Part shown: positions 54,351-63,188 of the stretch, in pieces
Numbering within the stretch: the first letter of the stretch is position 1
Layout of the letters: every line of letters starts with the position of its first letter
Translations under genes and position numbers: made by a program
The notes under the pieces: generated by a model
Seen by the model: only the letters and a program-made list of their open reading frames with translations
Database searches by the model: none
Told to the model about the DNA's origin: nothing
Origin: Hyphomicrobiales bacterium
GTDB lineage: Bacteria > Pseudomonadota > Alphaproteobacteria > Rhizobiales > Xanthobacteraceae
Reading direction: 5' to 3'
Assembly: GCA_021732215.1 (NCBI GenBank)
Contig: JAKFVL010000012.1
Location: 42,171 to 106,170, forward strand
Length of the DNA stretch: 64,000 nucleotides

Positions 54351-56062
54351 CAGGCGACCTCTAGATTGTCTTTCAATGCAAAATCCGGTTTGAAGAATGG
54401 CAGATCATAGGGCCGTTTCTCGAAAAGAATATCGTTGCCTGACTTCTTCATCACGTTGGCTGCCAGCCAATCGTTGTTGTCGGTGAGAGGGAAGTCACGA
54501 CGGAAGAACGGCCCCCTGCTCTCTTCGCGCTGAAGCGACGAGTGAATGATGAGCTCGCAAGAGTCGACCATATTGATGACGTCGATGGCATCGAGCCATT
54601 CGTAATTGGCCGAACTTGTCCGGTTTGCAATTCTCATATCAGGCAGCAAATCGTGGCGTATCCGCACAATGTCGTCGAGGGCCGATCTCAGATCTGCTGC
54701 GTTCTTTTCCACTCCGACCTTGTCCCACATCAATGCGCGAATTTTCCCTTTCACGAATGCCGGGGTGACGCCGTCGCCCGATGAGCGCCGCAGCTGCTCC
54801 AGTCGGCGGACCTCGGCTGCGATGTCCTGTTCGGTTGCCTGCCCTGGCGCGAGTTCCAGAAGGTCGCCTGCAATTCCGTCCGCGACGACCTTGCCGTCAA
54901 AGGTTGCGAGCGCGATCAAGCCGTTGCTGTGTCCGCCCACACCGCCGGCGACATAGAGGCCCGGCACGGAGGAGCGCATGGTCGCGGGATCAACGTCGAT
55001 GCCGCCCTGCCGATAGTGCGCCGTCACGGCCGTCTCGATCATCTGCTCCGGAAAGTTTAATCCGAGCTGACGAAAAGCCTTTCCGTAGGTGGTGTAGGCA
55101 TCGACTTCCGCCGGATCGCAATTGTCGAAGCCGGCATAATAACCGCCTTCGTAGCGAGCCTTGCCGGCACGGACCTGCTTTGCGAGCGCCTTCAACTGCA
55201 CGGTGTAGGGCCCGTAAGCCAGCGGATCGTCCTTCTGCTGGTTGAAGAACTCCTCCCCGGCCGAATTGACCATGCGCGCCGACTTTTCCGAACCGAGCAT
55301 GGGGTTTGGATATATCTGCATGCGCTGCCATGAAGGCGGGTCGGCAATATCGTTGGTGTGCCACCACTGCATCTCCATATTGACGAGCGCAGCGCCTGCG
55401 CGCCACGCAAGCGCAATACCGTCGGCCGACATCTCGCGCGTGCCGGTGGAACGCACATGCAAACGGTCCGAGTAACCGGTGGCCATAATAACCGCCCGCG
55501 CGCGGACCACGGTGTATTCGCCGCTCATGTAGTTCAGGCAAAAGACGCCGCCGATCGATCCGTCCGGATTGCGCAATAGAGCCGTCACAACGGTTTCTTC
55601 AAGACGCGCAATGCCTGTCCTGATGATCTGCTTGCGCCGCAAATCCATGAACGGAACGCCGGAGTTGCCCTGCACGTTCGCTGCTATGCTGCGAATCTTG
55701 CCGGGGCTGGTGACGATCTCACCGGCATCGTCACGCCGGAAATAGAGGCCGGCCTCTTCCAGTTCCGGATAGTACACATTCTCGATCCACTGACCGCATC
55801 GGCTTGCCCAATGCTGGTCGATGAGAAATTGATTGTGATACTTGATCAGGAATTCGGCGGTGTTGCGCGCCTGGTCTTCGGTATTGCCCAGCAGGCGGCC
55901 GCCGATGACCAGATTGCCGGCAAAAATAGAAGCGCCACTCTTGCCGACCAGACCCTTGCAGATAACGACCGGCTTGATGCCGCATCTATGCAAACTGAGC
56001 GCCGCATAGCATCCGGCGGCCCCGCCGCCCACGATGGCTACATCGGTTGTCAGCACTTGCAT
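54347..56062 (-). CDS. Fumarate-reductase-superfamily flavoprotein, non-canonical
   Basis: About 571 residues from MQVLTTDVAIVGGGAAGCYA, whose GGGAAG binds FAD; a longer frame lacks support, while CGAGG lies just before this ATG. The HYRQGGIDVDPATM and VPGLYVAGGVGG blocks place it in the SdhA/FrdA superfamily. Missing are the HPTG segment, the RGEGG substrate-arginine loop (here LGSEKSARM), the ANRLGGNS arginine (here GGHSNGL) and the histidine for covalent FAD. So it is unlikely to be a standard succinate/fumarate enzyme; a related dehydrogenase or reductase for another acid is more likely. Confidence 0.88.
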   Translation of the reverse strand: MQVLTTDVAIVGGGAAGCYAALSLHRCGIKPVVICKGLVGKSGASIFAGNLVIGGRLLGNTEDQARNTAEFLIKYHNQFLIDQHWASRCGQWIENVYYPELEEAGLYFRRDDAGEIVTSPGKIRSIAANVQGNSGVPFMDLRRKQIIRTGIARLEETVVTALLRNPDGSIGGVFCLNYMSGEYTVVRARAVIMATGYSDRLHVRSTGTREMSADGIALAWRAGAALVNMEMQWWHTNDIADPPSWQRMQIYPNPMLGSEKSARMVNSAGEEFFNQQKDDPLAYGPYTVQLKALAKQVRAGKARYEGGYYAGFDNCDPAEVDAYTTYGKAFRQLGLNFPEQMIETAVTAHYRQGGIDVDPATMRSSVPGLYVAGGVGGHSNGLIALATFDGKVVADGIAGDLLELAPGQATEQDIAAEVRRLEQLRRSSGDGVTPAFVKGKIRALMWDKVGVEKNAADLRSALDDIVRIRHDLLPDMRIANRTSSANYEWLDAIDVINMVDSCELIIHSSLQREESRGPFFRRDFPLTDNNDWLAANVMKKSGNDILFEKRPYDLPFFKPDFALKDNLEVAW

Positions 56063-56162
56063 TGAGCACCTCGGATAGTCCGCGCTCACGCTACAGACTA
56101 TCGCATGCAAAGGCACGGTCTTTCGCAAGTGCGCGGTGGACCGGACACCTGCAACCAGAGCG

Positions 56163-56780
56163 TTATCCACCCTCGGTTGAATGCGACGTCGTTGGCTTTC
56201 TCCGCGCCCACAGATGGGTCACGACTCTTATGGTTGCCGAAAGGACCAGCGCGCAAAGCGCGACCTTCGACATCGTCTCCATCGCCCCCTCGATCAATAT
56301 ACCGTGGACGACACTTGTTACGACGATCACCACCGCGAGCGACGTATGAGCGATGCGCCAGGTTCGCAGACGCATCCGCTGGCGGAGCACAACGATAAGC
56401 GCGATGGCGAAGATCGCCCACATGGCGATCACACCGAACGGCGAGAACGGCGTCGGCGATCTGAAGAGAAGCGCGTCGATCATGTCCGGCGGACTGGTGA
56501 TCCAAAGGCCTCCGACGTGGATCAGCACCGCGACGATCAGCAAGCCTCCGATCCAGCGATGTGTCCGCCGCGAACGATAAGCCGACAGTCCCGGCAAGTA
56601 TCCGCCAATCAGCACAGGCTGAACGAGCAGAAGACCAAGAGCGACAATCCCTGCGAATCCGGCCACGATGTAGAGCGGATCGCGCCATGCAAGCAGCGGG
56701 CTCGCCGCTGCAAAAACGATCGGCACGCAGATGGCGGCTGCAAGGGCGGCCCAGATCAGGGTCACCTTCGCCAATTTCAT
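56163..56780 (-). CDS. Ferric-reductase-like bis-haem b membrane protein
   Basis: A 205-residue integral membrane protein with about six spans. Histidines at residues 74 and 88 in one hydrophobic stretch and 145 and 159 in another have equal 14-residue spacing, the classic pattern for two stacked b haems in ferric-reductase/NOX/MsrQ domains. It lacks a FAD/NAD domain, so it must exchange electrons with a partner: the flavoprotein/Fe-S/CCG complex downstream on the same strand is the obvious one. It starts 101 nt upstream of the flavoprotein gene. Confidence 0.82.
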   Translation of the reverse strand: MKLAKVTLIWAALAAAICVPIVFAAASPLLAWRDPLYIVAGFAGIVALGLLLVQPVLIGGYLPGLSAYRSRRTHRWIGGLLIVAVLIHVGGLWITSPPDMIDALLFRSPTPFSPFGVIAMWAIFAIALIVVLRQRMRLRTWRIAHTSLAVVIVVTSVVHGILIEGAMETMSKVALCALVLSATIRVVTHLWARRKPTTSHSTEGG

Positions 56781-56907
56781 TCCGTTTTTCCCAACCTGGT
56801 ACTGCCGATCTGAAGTTCCTGCACCCTTTTCCGGGAATTCATCTTCGCGAATTCATCTCAGGAACTTCAGATCGAAAGTGGCACCAGAATTATAGTTTGC
56901 CAGTACC

Positions 56908-57402
56908 TCAGGCTGGCTGAAGGACGAAGTGCGCCTCGAGGCTGGTATCTTTCGCGCTGCGCATCACGGGACGGAGAAAGACGGTTTTGAATTCACCGCT
57001 GTCATAGGCGAGATGACCGTGCGGTTGACCAAAGATCGGAATGATCTGCGGCATCTCCAGACGGAACGCCCCGTTCTTGTCGGTGAGCGTGGCGCCATGA
57101 CTCCGCTGGTCTTCCTCTCGCCCTTCGACCGTGTGCGCCCAGATCTGGATGCGCTGCCCGGCGAGCGGAGCTCCGTCGCCCGCACGCCGTACGGTGCCCG
57201 TCATCCAGAAACCACCCTTGCCGATCCGATCCACGGTCGGCGCGCCCTTGTGGCTGTGATAGTTGTTCGCCCCGCCTGGCATAGATTCGGTCGGTGCGAG
57301 GCCTTGCGCGCGGGCGGGCAACAGGAGCGCGGAAGCGCCGGTTGCTATGACGGAGCCACCAGCGACAAGAAGTCTGCGGCGGTTGAGCACGACATGGGTC
57401 AT
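56908..57402 (-). CDS. Tat-exported intradiol-dioxygenase-fold protein
   Basis: A 164-residue protein with a twin-arginine leader (NRRRLLVAGG, then a hydrophobic stretch ending ARAQG). The mature part has the β-sandwich landmarks of intradiol ring-cleavage dioxygenases: GTVRRAGDGAPLAGQRIQIWAH, ATLTDKNGAFRLEMP, and GQPHGHLAY, with His128 and His130 in the position of the two histidine ligands. Neither of the two tyrosines that bind iron in catechol/protocatechuate enzymes is present. It may bind metal or haem differently, or be a non-catalytic periplasmic partner. First gene of the leftward redox cluster. Confidence 0.75.
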   Translation of the reverse strand: MTHVVLNRRRLLVAGGSVIATGASALLLPARAQGLAPTESMPGGANNYHSHKGAPTVDRIGKGGFWMTGTVRRAGDGAPLAGQRIQIWAHTVEGREEDQRSHGATLTDKNGAFRLEMPQIIPIFGQPHGHLAYDSGEFKTVFLRPVMRSAKDTSLEAHFVLQPA

Positions 57403-57883
57403 GTAATTTCCTCCGACGGAATTCGCAGTTGTTCGGCCGATCTAAAGATATCAGGTGCGATAAGCCCAAATTTAGCAGGTCTTCGACCGATTGCCAGTTG
57501 AGGCAGGCAAGGAACCCGACAGGCCGCATGAACAACTTTGTGAACGAAATGCTCGACGGCGTGGTGGCGGACGCAGTCACCTTCGGACCGATCTCCATAG
57601 CAATTTCACTGATAACAGGGAACTTTACAGGGAAAATGTCTGTATTTGGCCTGAAGAGGACTTAGCCAACAGTGTAACGACAGCCAAAACTGGCCCTTTC
57701 GAGTAAATTATCTCGTTTGATAATCAGGGAATAAATCACGGCTATCAGGGAATGAATCGAACGTGATCAGGGAATCTGCGTTGGAATCGCAGCCCCTATG
57801 ACGGTGTGATCAAGATGCAAGTAAACGCATGGGCGAACGGTGGGTGACTTCCGCTGAAGCAGTTTATTTGATAAACAAAAAAT
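57403..57883. other. Intergenic, non-coding accessory DNA with repeats
   Basis: About 480 bp between the divergent intradiol-like and RHH genes. No convincing ORF. It contains short recurring cagggaa words (57616, 57627 region) and the three ATCAGGGAAT repeats. The look is of transposon-edge debris, often found beside IS elements in this group. Confidence 0.4.
57723..57775. repeat. Three direct repeats of ATCAGGGAAT
   Basis: Copies at 57723, 57744 and 57766 are identical 10-mers with starts 21 and 22 bp apart, that is, on the same face of the helix. They lie 109 bp upstream of the ribbon-helix-helix gene and could be binding sites for it or a decayed repeat. Confidence 0.5.
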
Positions 57884-58210
57884 ATGGCAAAGCAAAAGAA
57901 TACACGAGGTCGTCCCGCTACGGGTGTAACACCTATGATGGGCTTTCGGGCTACGGACGAGTTACGTGCGGCAATCGTAAAGTGGGCCGAACGACAGCCC
58001 GACATACCGAAACTTTCGGAAGCCGTTCGACGATTGGTCGAAATAGGCCTCGCATCGCAAAGCTCAGCACGGGTTAAGACTGCGAGAGCAACAAAGCGGG
58101 CTCGCGAGATGGCCGAGAAGGCTGTCGAGGAACTTATCGGCCGCGACGTTACGCCTAACGATCGAGCTACGCGTACGCGTCGGCTGGTAAAGGGACCCTC
58201 ATGGTGCTGA
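57884..58210 (+). pseudogene. Ribbon-helix-helix DNA-binding protein, 3' end cut by IS
   Basis: A 108-residue frame from MAKQKNTRGRPATGVTPMMG. GFRATDELRAAIVKWAERQPD and LSEAVRRLVEIGLAS form a ribbon-helix-helix DNA-binding domain; a basic helical tail follows. The last codons (GPSWC) run into the IS3-family element, and related proteins usually continue past the RLVKGP region, so the native C-terminus is probably lost. The DNA-binding domain itself is intact. Regulatory target unknown, perhaps the direct repeats just upstream. Confidence 0.55.
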
Positions 58211-58242
58211 CCGGCCCCCCACGGAGTGGTCCGATTGGAATG

Positions 58243-59085
58243 TTAGTTTAGCGATTGCATTTTGACTATCGCCTTTGTTGCTGGCCAGACGAGTGCTTCG
58301 GGCGCCGGTGGTCGATATCCCAGTGATGAGTGTGGACGCACGGTGTTGTAGTGACGCCGCCAGTTTTCGATGACGATCTTTGCTTCCTTCAATGTGTAGA
58401 AGATCTCGCCGTTGAGCAGTTCATCACGCAGCTTGCCGTTGAAGCTCTCGCAGTAACCGTTCTCCCAAGGACTGCCGGGTTCGATGTAGGCGGTCTTAGC
58501 GCCAACGGCAGCGATCCAATCCCGGAGTGCTTGGGCAACAAACTCGGGTCCGTTGTCGGAGCGGATGTGGGTCGGAATGCCCCGCGAGATGAACAGCTCG
58601 CATAGGGCTTCGATGACATCAGTTGCCTTGAGCTTCCGCGCCACGCGGATGGCCAGGCTCTCACGGCTGAACTCATCGATGATGCACAACATCCGGAACG
58701 CCTTGCCATCGTGGGTGCGGTCAGCGACGAAGTCGTAAGACCAGACGTGGTTGGGTCGTTCCGGCCGCAGACGGATGCATGAGCCGTCGTTGAGCCACAG
58801 ACGCCCGCGTTTAGGCTGTTTGGCAGGGACCTTCAGCCCCTCACACCGCCAGATCCGCTCGACACGCTTCTTGTTCACCGTCCAGCCGGCTCTGCGAAGC
58901 AACGCCGTGATCCGGCGATATCCGTAGCGGCCATATTGGCGGGCAAGCGCGATGATGTCGGCAGTCAATGCTACCTCGTCATCGGGTGTTGTTGGGATCT
59001 TGCGCTGCGTCGATCGGTGCTGACCTAATGCCCGGCACGCCCGTCTCTCGATATGCAAAGCTCGGTCATCACATGATCGACGCAC
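58243..59085 (-). pseudogene. IS3-family transposase OrfB, frameshifted at its 5' end
   Basis: The DDE integrase domain is intact: aspartate in [14 protein letters not shown], aspartate in [10 protein letters not shown] and glutamate in [12 protein letters not shown], followed by [18 protein letters not shown]. However, the expected OrfB start [19 protein letters not shown] is read in the -1 frame after orfA, and the frame then breaks near 59046-59050; the rest, from [13 protein letters not shown], is in another frame. One missing base explains this. The open frame here starts at a GTG (59085) only because of that shift. Probably inactive. Confidence 0.75.
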
Positions 59086-59104
59086 GCGCGGCGACGTGCG
59101 GGGC

Positions 59105-59383
59105 TTAGAAGTTTCCCTTTGCGGCCTCCGCCAGGATCAGCTTGTCCAGCGTCAGATCCGACACCGCTCGCCGGAGACGATTGTTCTCCGCCTCCAGTTC
59201 CCTCAGCCGCTTCACCTGGTCACCCTTCAGGCCGCCATACTCATTGCGCCATCGATAGTAAGTTACTTCCGTCACGCCTATCGCTCGAACCGCGTCCGCG
59301 ACCTGCCGGCCCTGTGCCATCAGCACATCAATCTGCCGAAGCTTCGCAACGATCTCTTCAGCCGTATGCCTCTTCCGTGCCAT
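59105..59383 (-). CDS. IS3-family OrfA (helix-turn-helix)
   Basis: A 92-residue protein from [20 protein letters not shown]. The helix-turn-helix [21 protein letters not shown] is followed by a leucine-rich coiled coil [20 protein letters not shown], used for binding the ends and multimerising. Ends GNF. The stretch ggg-aaa-c just before the stop is a candidate slippery site for programmed -1 frameshifting into orfB. Confidence 0.88.
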   Translation of the reverse strand: MARKRHTAEEIVAKLRQIDVLMAQGRQVADAVRAIGVTEVTYYRWRNEYGGLKGDQVKRLRELEAENNRLRRAVSDLTLDKLILAEAAKGNF

Positions 59384-59588
59384 CAATCTTATCCTCCATC
59401 CGAAAATCATACTTCAGGGAGGACCACTTCAAAGGGGGCAGATCAGGCAGTCTCAGTGTTTGACTCCCTAAGCGCAGGCTATGAATCAGGTTCTACAAAC
59501 AATCTTTGATCATAGATTATTTGCGAGAAAATAAGGCGCAACCATCGCAAAGTCGCTGCTCAAAACCGGTTTTCGCCAAAGCCGCGAA

Positions 59589-60065
59589 TTAGCCGACCGC
59601 ATCCTTGCCAAGAAACCGCATATATGGCTTCACGCCAGAACGATCGAACAGAACAACATCATACGGAACCAGCTTTCGGCCTTCCATACCGGGAGACCCA
59701 ACTGGCATTCCAGGTACCGCAAGGCCGATTGCCTGAGGACGCTCTTTCAACAGGCGCCCAATCGCAGCCGCCGGCACGTGCCCCTCGACCACGTAACCTG
59801 CGATCTCAGCAGTGTGGCACCCTGCAATGTGGGCTGGCACGCCCAAGCGAGCACGGATCGCGGGCATGTCCTTCGTTTCTTCAATCGAAACAATATAACC
59901 AGCCTGCCGCATATACTCAGCCCAGCGGCTGCAGCAAACGCAGTTTGGATCCCTGTGCACGATCACAGACTGATTTGCCAATGCATTCATAGGGGACATC
60001 GCCCAAGCCGATGCCCCGAAGCCAACCAGAAAAGTCCGACGCGACAATGATGTAAGCTGAGACAT
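59589..60065 (-). CDS. DUF411 metal-binding protein
   Basis: A 158-residue protein with a Tat-like leader (SRRTFLVGFGASAWA, cleavage after NALA). The DUF411 core has DPNCVCCSRWAEYMRQAGY (CxCC cluster), ARLGVPAHIAGCHTAEI and YVVEGHVPAAAIGRLL. DUF411 proteins recur beside copper-efflux genes and are thought to bind copper in the periplasm. It lies downstream of the copper P-type ATPase on the same strand. Confidence 0.88.
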   Translation of the reverse strand: MSQLTSLSRRTFLVGFGASAWAMSPMNALANQSVIVHRDPNCVCCSRWAEYMRQAGYIVSIEETKDMPAIRARLGVPAHIAGCHTAEIAGYVVEGHVPAAAIGRLLKERPQAIGLAVPGMPVGSPGMEGRKLVPYDVVLFDRSGVKPYMRFLGKDAVG

Positions 60066-60173
60066 TCATATTCTCCTACCCTTTAATTATTCGATGCTCA
60101 ACAAAGGCTCAAAACAACAATCCGTGTCCCGGCCTTAGAATACAAACCGGCATGATCGTGCTCTAACCTTGTC

Positions 60174-60194
60174 TTGGGGCCGACTTCGCCCCAA
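60174..60194. terminator. Hairpin downstream of the P-type ATPase
   Basis: TTGGGGC and GCCCCAA make a perfect 7-bp stem with a 7-nt loop, 31 nt after the ATPase stop codon. It lacks a T-run, so termination is uncertain. Confidence 0.3.
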
Positions 60195-60225
60195 TAGAAA
60201 TACCGGGAATGATCTTAGAATTTCT

Positions 60226-62610
60226 TCATAACTTTATTGCACGCAACCTGATCGCATTCCCAATCACGCTCATCGATGACAAGGCCATCGCGGCGGCTGC
60301 GATGATCGGCGAGAGCAATATCCCGAACACGGGATAGAGAACGCCCGCGGCGATAGGCACGCCTGCTGCGTTGTAGATGAATGCCAAGAAAAGGTTCTGG
60401 CGAATATTGCGCATGGTCGCTTCCGACAGCCTTCGTGCGCGGACGATGCCATTCAGATCGCCTTTCAAAAGCGTGACGCCGGCCGATTCAATTGCAACGT
60501 CTGTGCCGGTGCCCATGGCGATTCCGACATCGGCGGCCGCCAGTGCGGGCGCGTCATTAACGCCGTCACCTGCCATGGCCACGACTCGGCCTTCTTTCTT
60601 GTAGCGTTGAACGACCGCGCTCTTCTGATCCGGCAGCACTTCTGCTTCAACGTCCGCGATACCGAGCTGCTTCGCGATTGCGCGCGCCGTGGTCCAGTTG
60701 TCACCGGTCAGCATCACGATCCGGAGTCCTTCCGCTTTCAAGGCGGCGAGCGCTTCCGGCGTGGACGGCTTAACAGCATCAGCGATGGCAATTGCGCCTG
60801 CAACTGCACCGTCGATACCAATGAAAATCGCCGTAGCGCCATTGTTCCTCTGGGCTTCCGCCTCGATTGCAATCGGCGCAGTGTCCACGCCGTGTTCCTC
60901 GAGAAACCGCGCGTTGCCTAGTATGATCTTGCGGCTTTCGACAACTCCAAGCGCTCCTTTGCCGGTGGGCGAGTCGAAGTTTTTGACAGCCGCGGTCGTT
61001 AGACCTTGCTTTTGCGCCTCGCGGACGATGGCGTCGGCAAGCGGATGTTCACTGGCCCGCTCGACGCTGGCGGCCAGCCGAAGCAATTCCGCTTCATCGA
61101 AGCCCGGCGCTGCAATGATGCGGATAACGGATGGCTTGCCTTCGGTCAGCGTGCCGGTCTTGTCTATAACAAGCGTATCGACCTTCTCCATACGCTCCAG
61201 TGCTTCCGCATTCTTGATAAGCACGCCAATCCCTGCGCCACGGCCAACGCCAACCATTATCGACATCGGAGTTGCTAGTCCCAATGCACAGGGGCAGGCA
61301 ATAATGAGAACCGCAACGGCTGCAACGAGACCATAAGACAGGCTTGGCGCAGGCCCCCAGATCGCCCAAGCCGCGAAGGCGAGCACAGCGACTGCGATAA
61401 CCGCAGGTACGAAGTAGCCGGAAACCTGATCCGCAAGCCTCTGGATCGGCGCACGGCTACGCTGTGCTTCGGCGACCAGTTGAACGATCTGAGCCAGCAT
61501 CGTGTCGCGGCCGACTTTCCGTGCAGCAATCACGAGACTGCCGCTCCCGTTGAGCGTGCCGCCGATCACGGTTGCGCCCGCCTCTTTGGTCACCGGCATC
61601 GACTCGCCCGTGACCATCGACTCGTCCACCGAACTGCGTCCCCCGGTGACCTCGCCGTCGACCGGTACCTTCTCTCCAGGACGCACGCGCAAAGCATCCC
61701 CGACGGCAACCGCATCAAGCGCGATCTCTTCCTCCGCGCCATCCGAGCCGATCCGCCGCGCCTTTTTTGGGGCAAGGTCGAGCAGCGCGCGGATGGCTCC
61801 GCCGGTGGCGTCGCGCGCGCGCAATTCGAGCACCTGTCCCAGCAGAACGAGGACGGTGATGACGGAGGCTGCTTCAAAGTACACGGCCACCGATCCATCG
61901 TGACCACGAAAGGCAGCAGGAAATACCTGAGGGGTAAGAGTCGCGAGCACGCTGTAACTCCACGCTACCCCCGTCCCCATGGCGATCAGCGTGAACATAT
62001 TGAGATTCATGCTGCGCACGGAAGCCCATCCGCGCACGAAGAATGGCCAGCCAGCCCAGAGAACAACGGGCGTTGCCAGCGCGAGTTGCATCCAGTTCGA
62101 GGTGAAGCCGCTGACGAAATGATCGAGCCCGGCCAGATGGCTGCCCATCTCAAGCGCGAACACCGGCACAGTCAGCGCAAGACCGATCCAGGACCGGCGC
62201 GTCATGTCGATCAGTTCGTGATTTGGGCCGGCGTCGGCCGATGCCACGAGCGGCTCGAGGCCCATGCCGCAGATCGGGCAACTTCCCGGTCCGACTTGAC
62301 GAATCTCGGGGTGCATTGGGCAGGTGTAGATCGCGTTCTGATCGACCGGCTCGGCGGCTTCAGCTTTATTCAGGTACTTGGCCGGGTCCGCGACGAATTT
62401 CTTTCGGCAGCCGTCCGAGCAGAGGTAATATGGATGATCTTGATGTTCGGCCCGATGCTTGGCGGTCTGCGGATCGACGTCCATGCCGCAAACCGGATCC
62501 TGGACGGTGAGCTGTGTGAGCTTGGCCACGCCGTGGCTGTGATCCGCATGAGCGCCGGATTTTCCGTGATCATGCTTGCCTGAGCAGCAGGCGTGCTTTT
62601 CATTGGTCAT
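60226..62610 (-). CDS. Copper-exporting P1B-type ATPase (CopA/SilP-like)
   Basis: A 794-residue membrane pump. The N-terminus is His/Cys-rich, then a YHS-type domain ([11 protein letters not shown], with [12 protein letters not shown], about residues 37-80), then a heavy-metal-binding domain [10 protein letters not shown]...CPICGMG at 95-121, rather than a classical HMA domain. The membrane motif CPCALGL (about 440) marks Cu+/Ag+ specificity; DKTGTLTEG (about 483) holds the phosphorylated aspartate and [16 protein letters not shown] closes the hinge. A CueR-type promoter lies just upstream. Pumps cytosolic copper out. Confidence 0.95.
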   Translation of the reverse strand: MTNEKHACCSGKHDHGKSGAHADHSHGVAKLTQLTVQDPVCGMDVDPQTAKHRAEHQDHPYYLCSDGCRKKFVADPAKYLNKAEAAEPVDQNAIYTCPMHPEIRQVGPGSCPICGMGLEPLVASADAGPNHELIDMTRRSWIGLALTVPVFALEMGSHLAGLDHFVSGFTSNWMQLALATPVVLWAGWPFFVRGWASVRSMNLNMFTLIAMGTGVAWSYSVLATLTPQVFPAAFRGHDGSVAVYFEAASVITVLVLLGQVLELRARDATGGAIRALLDLAPKKARRIGSDGAEEEIALDAVAVGDALRVRPGEKVPVDGEVTGGRSSVDESMVTGESMPVTKEAGATVIGGTLNGSGSLVIAARKVGRDTMLAQIVQLVAEAQRSRAPIQRLADQVSGYFVPAVIAVAVLAFAAWAIWGPAPSLSYGLVAAVAVLIIACPCALGLATPMSIMVGVGRGAGIGVLIKNAEALERMEKVDTLVIDKTGTLTEGKPSVIRIIAAPGFDEAELLRLAASVERASEHPLADAIVREAQKQGLTTAAVKNFDSPTGKGALGVVESRKIILGNARFLEEHGVDTAPIAIEAEAQRNNGATAIFIGIDGAVAGAIAIADAVKPSTPEALAALKAEGLRIVMLTGDNWTTARAIAKQLGIADVEAEVLPDQKSAVVQRYKKEGRVVAMAGDGVNDAPALAAADVGIAMGTGTDVAIESAGVTLLKGDLNGIVRARRLSEATMRNIRQNLFLAFIYNAAGVPIAAGVLYPVFGILLSPIIAAAAMALSSMSVIGNAIRLRAIKL

Positions 62611-62648
62611 ATGGTGTCTTTCCAGGGTCAGATGATCTATTTGGACCC

Positions 62649-62679
62649 AGTCTGCACCTTCCCATTATTGGAAGGTCAA
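62649..62679 (-). promoter_or_regulatory. CueR/MerR-type copper promoter of the ATPase
   Basis: On the transcribed strand TTGACC (-35, 62679-62674) and CAGACT (-10, 62654-62649) are 19 bp apart, the long spacer used by MerR-family activators. The spacer holds the perfect dyad ACCTTCC-N7-GGAAGGT (62656-62676), a close match to CueR operators. The ATPase ATG follows 38 bp after the -10. Confidence 0.85.
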
Positions 62680-62719
62680 GCACTCTCGCGAAGCTTCCCC
62701 ATTGGTTATTCAGGTCCGG

Positions 62720-63169
62720 CTATTTGGTCAGCCGGGCCAGAATTTGCTTCATCTGCTCGATTTCCTGCTGTTGGCTCTTGACGATTTCGCCGCAGAGCGC
62801 CTTAAGCTCAGCATCCGAAAGCGACGCTTGTTGACACATCAGGATTGCGCCCGAGTGATGCGGAATCATTGATCGGACAAACGCCGTATTGCCGATCGTC
62901 GTCTGCGTTCGGATCAGCGCGAAACTGCCGAGGAACGCAACGACAGCAATCGCGATCAGTAGCACGTTAGCTAGCTTCGACGGGAACATGTGCAGCATCG
63001 CCAAAATCATGAGCACCACCATCGGTGCGACCATCATCAAGGTCATGTAGAACATGTTCAGGTTGTTATAGAAGCTGCTTGTGCTGTCGATCATCACGAA
63101 CATAACGAAATACATGACGATTCCGCTCAGAATCGTTTGTACCGCCAAGCTCGCATAGGCGTTTTTCAT
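62720..63169 (-). CDS. DUF305-family membrane protein
   Basis: A 149-residue protein from MKNAYASLAVQTILSGIVMY with about three N-terminal membrane spans rich in methionine (NMFYMTLMMVAPMVVLMILAMLHMF), then the DUF305 end SMIPHHSGAILMCQQA with the HH pair and a C-terminal helix EIVKSQQQEIEQMKQIL. Such proteins accompany copper-resistance genes; methionine and histidine could bind copper. A longer frame is not supported. It lies between the Cys-rich protein and the ATPase promoter. Confidence 0.85.
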   Translation of the reverse strand: MKNAYASLAVQTILSGIVMYFVMFVMIDSTSSFYNNLNMFYMTLMMVAPMVVLMILAMLHMFPSKLANVLLIAIAVVAFLGSFALIRTQTTIGNTAFVRSMIPHHSGAILMCQQASLSDAELKALCGEIVKSQQQEIEQMKQILARLTK

Positions 63170-63188
63170 TGCATCCACTGCCTGCTCC

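Larger units (their letters stand above)
58208..59445 (-). mobile_element. IS3-family insertion sequence
   Basis: About 1.24 kb with terminal inverted repeats: left TGACCGGCCCCC...GGAGTGGTCC, right (reverse complement) TGATCTGCCCCC...GAAGTGGTCC, 19 of the first 25 positions matching. Carries orfA and orfB on the minus strand. No target-site duplication is evident (ggtgc versus ggcag at the flanks), so the copy is old or its ends have recombined. It truncates the RHH gene and borders the copper genes. Confidence 0.85.

Noticed and set aside
57429..57665. Plus-strand frame in the gap before the RHH gene
   Set aside because: No ribosome site or motif, low-quality composition; looks like transposon-edge debris.
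59446..59588. Possible attachment site next to the IS
   Set aside because: A ggttc word suggested a tRNA end, but no cloverleaf or matching repeat is visible on the other side.
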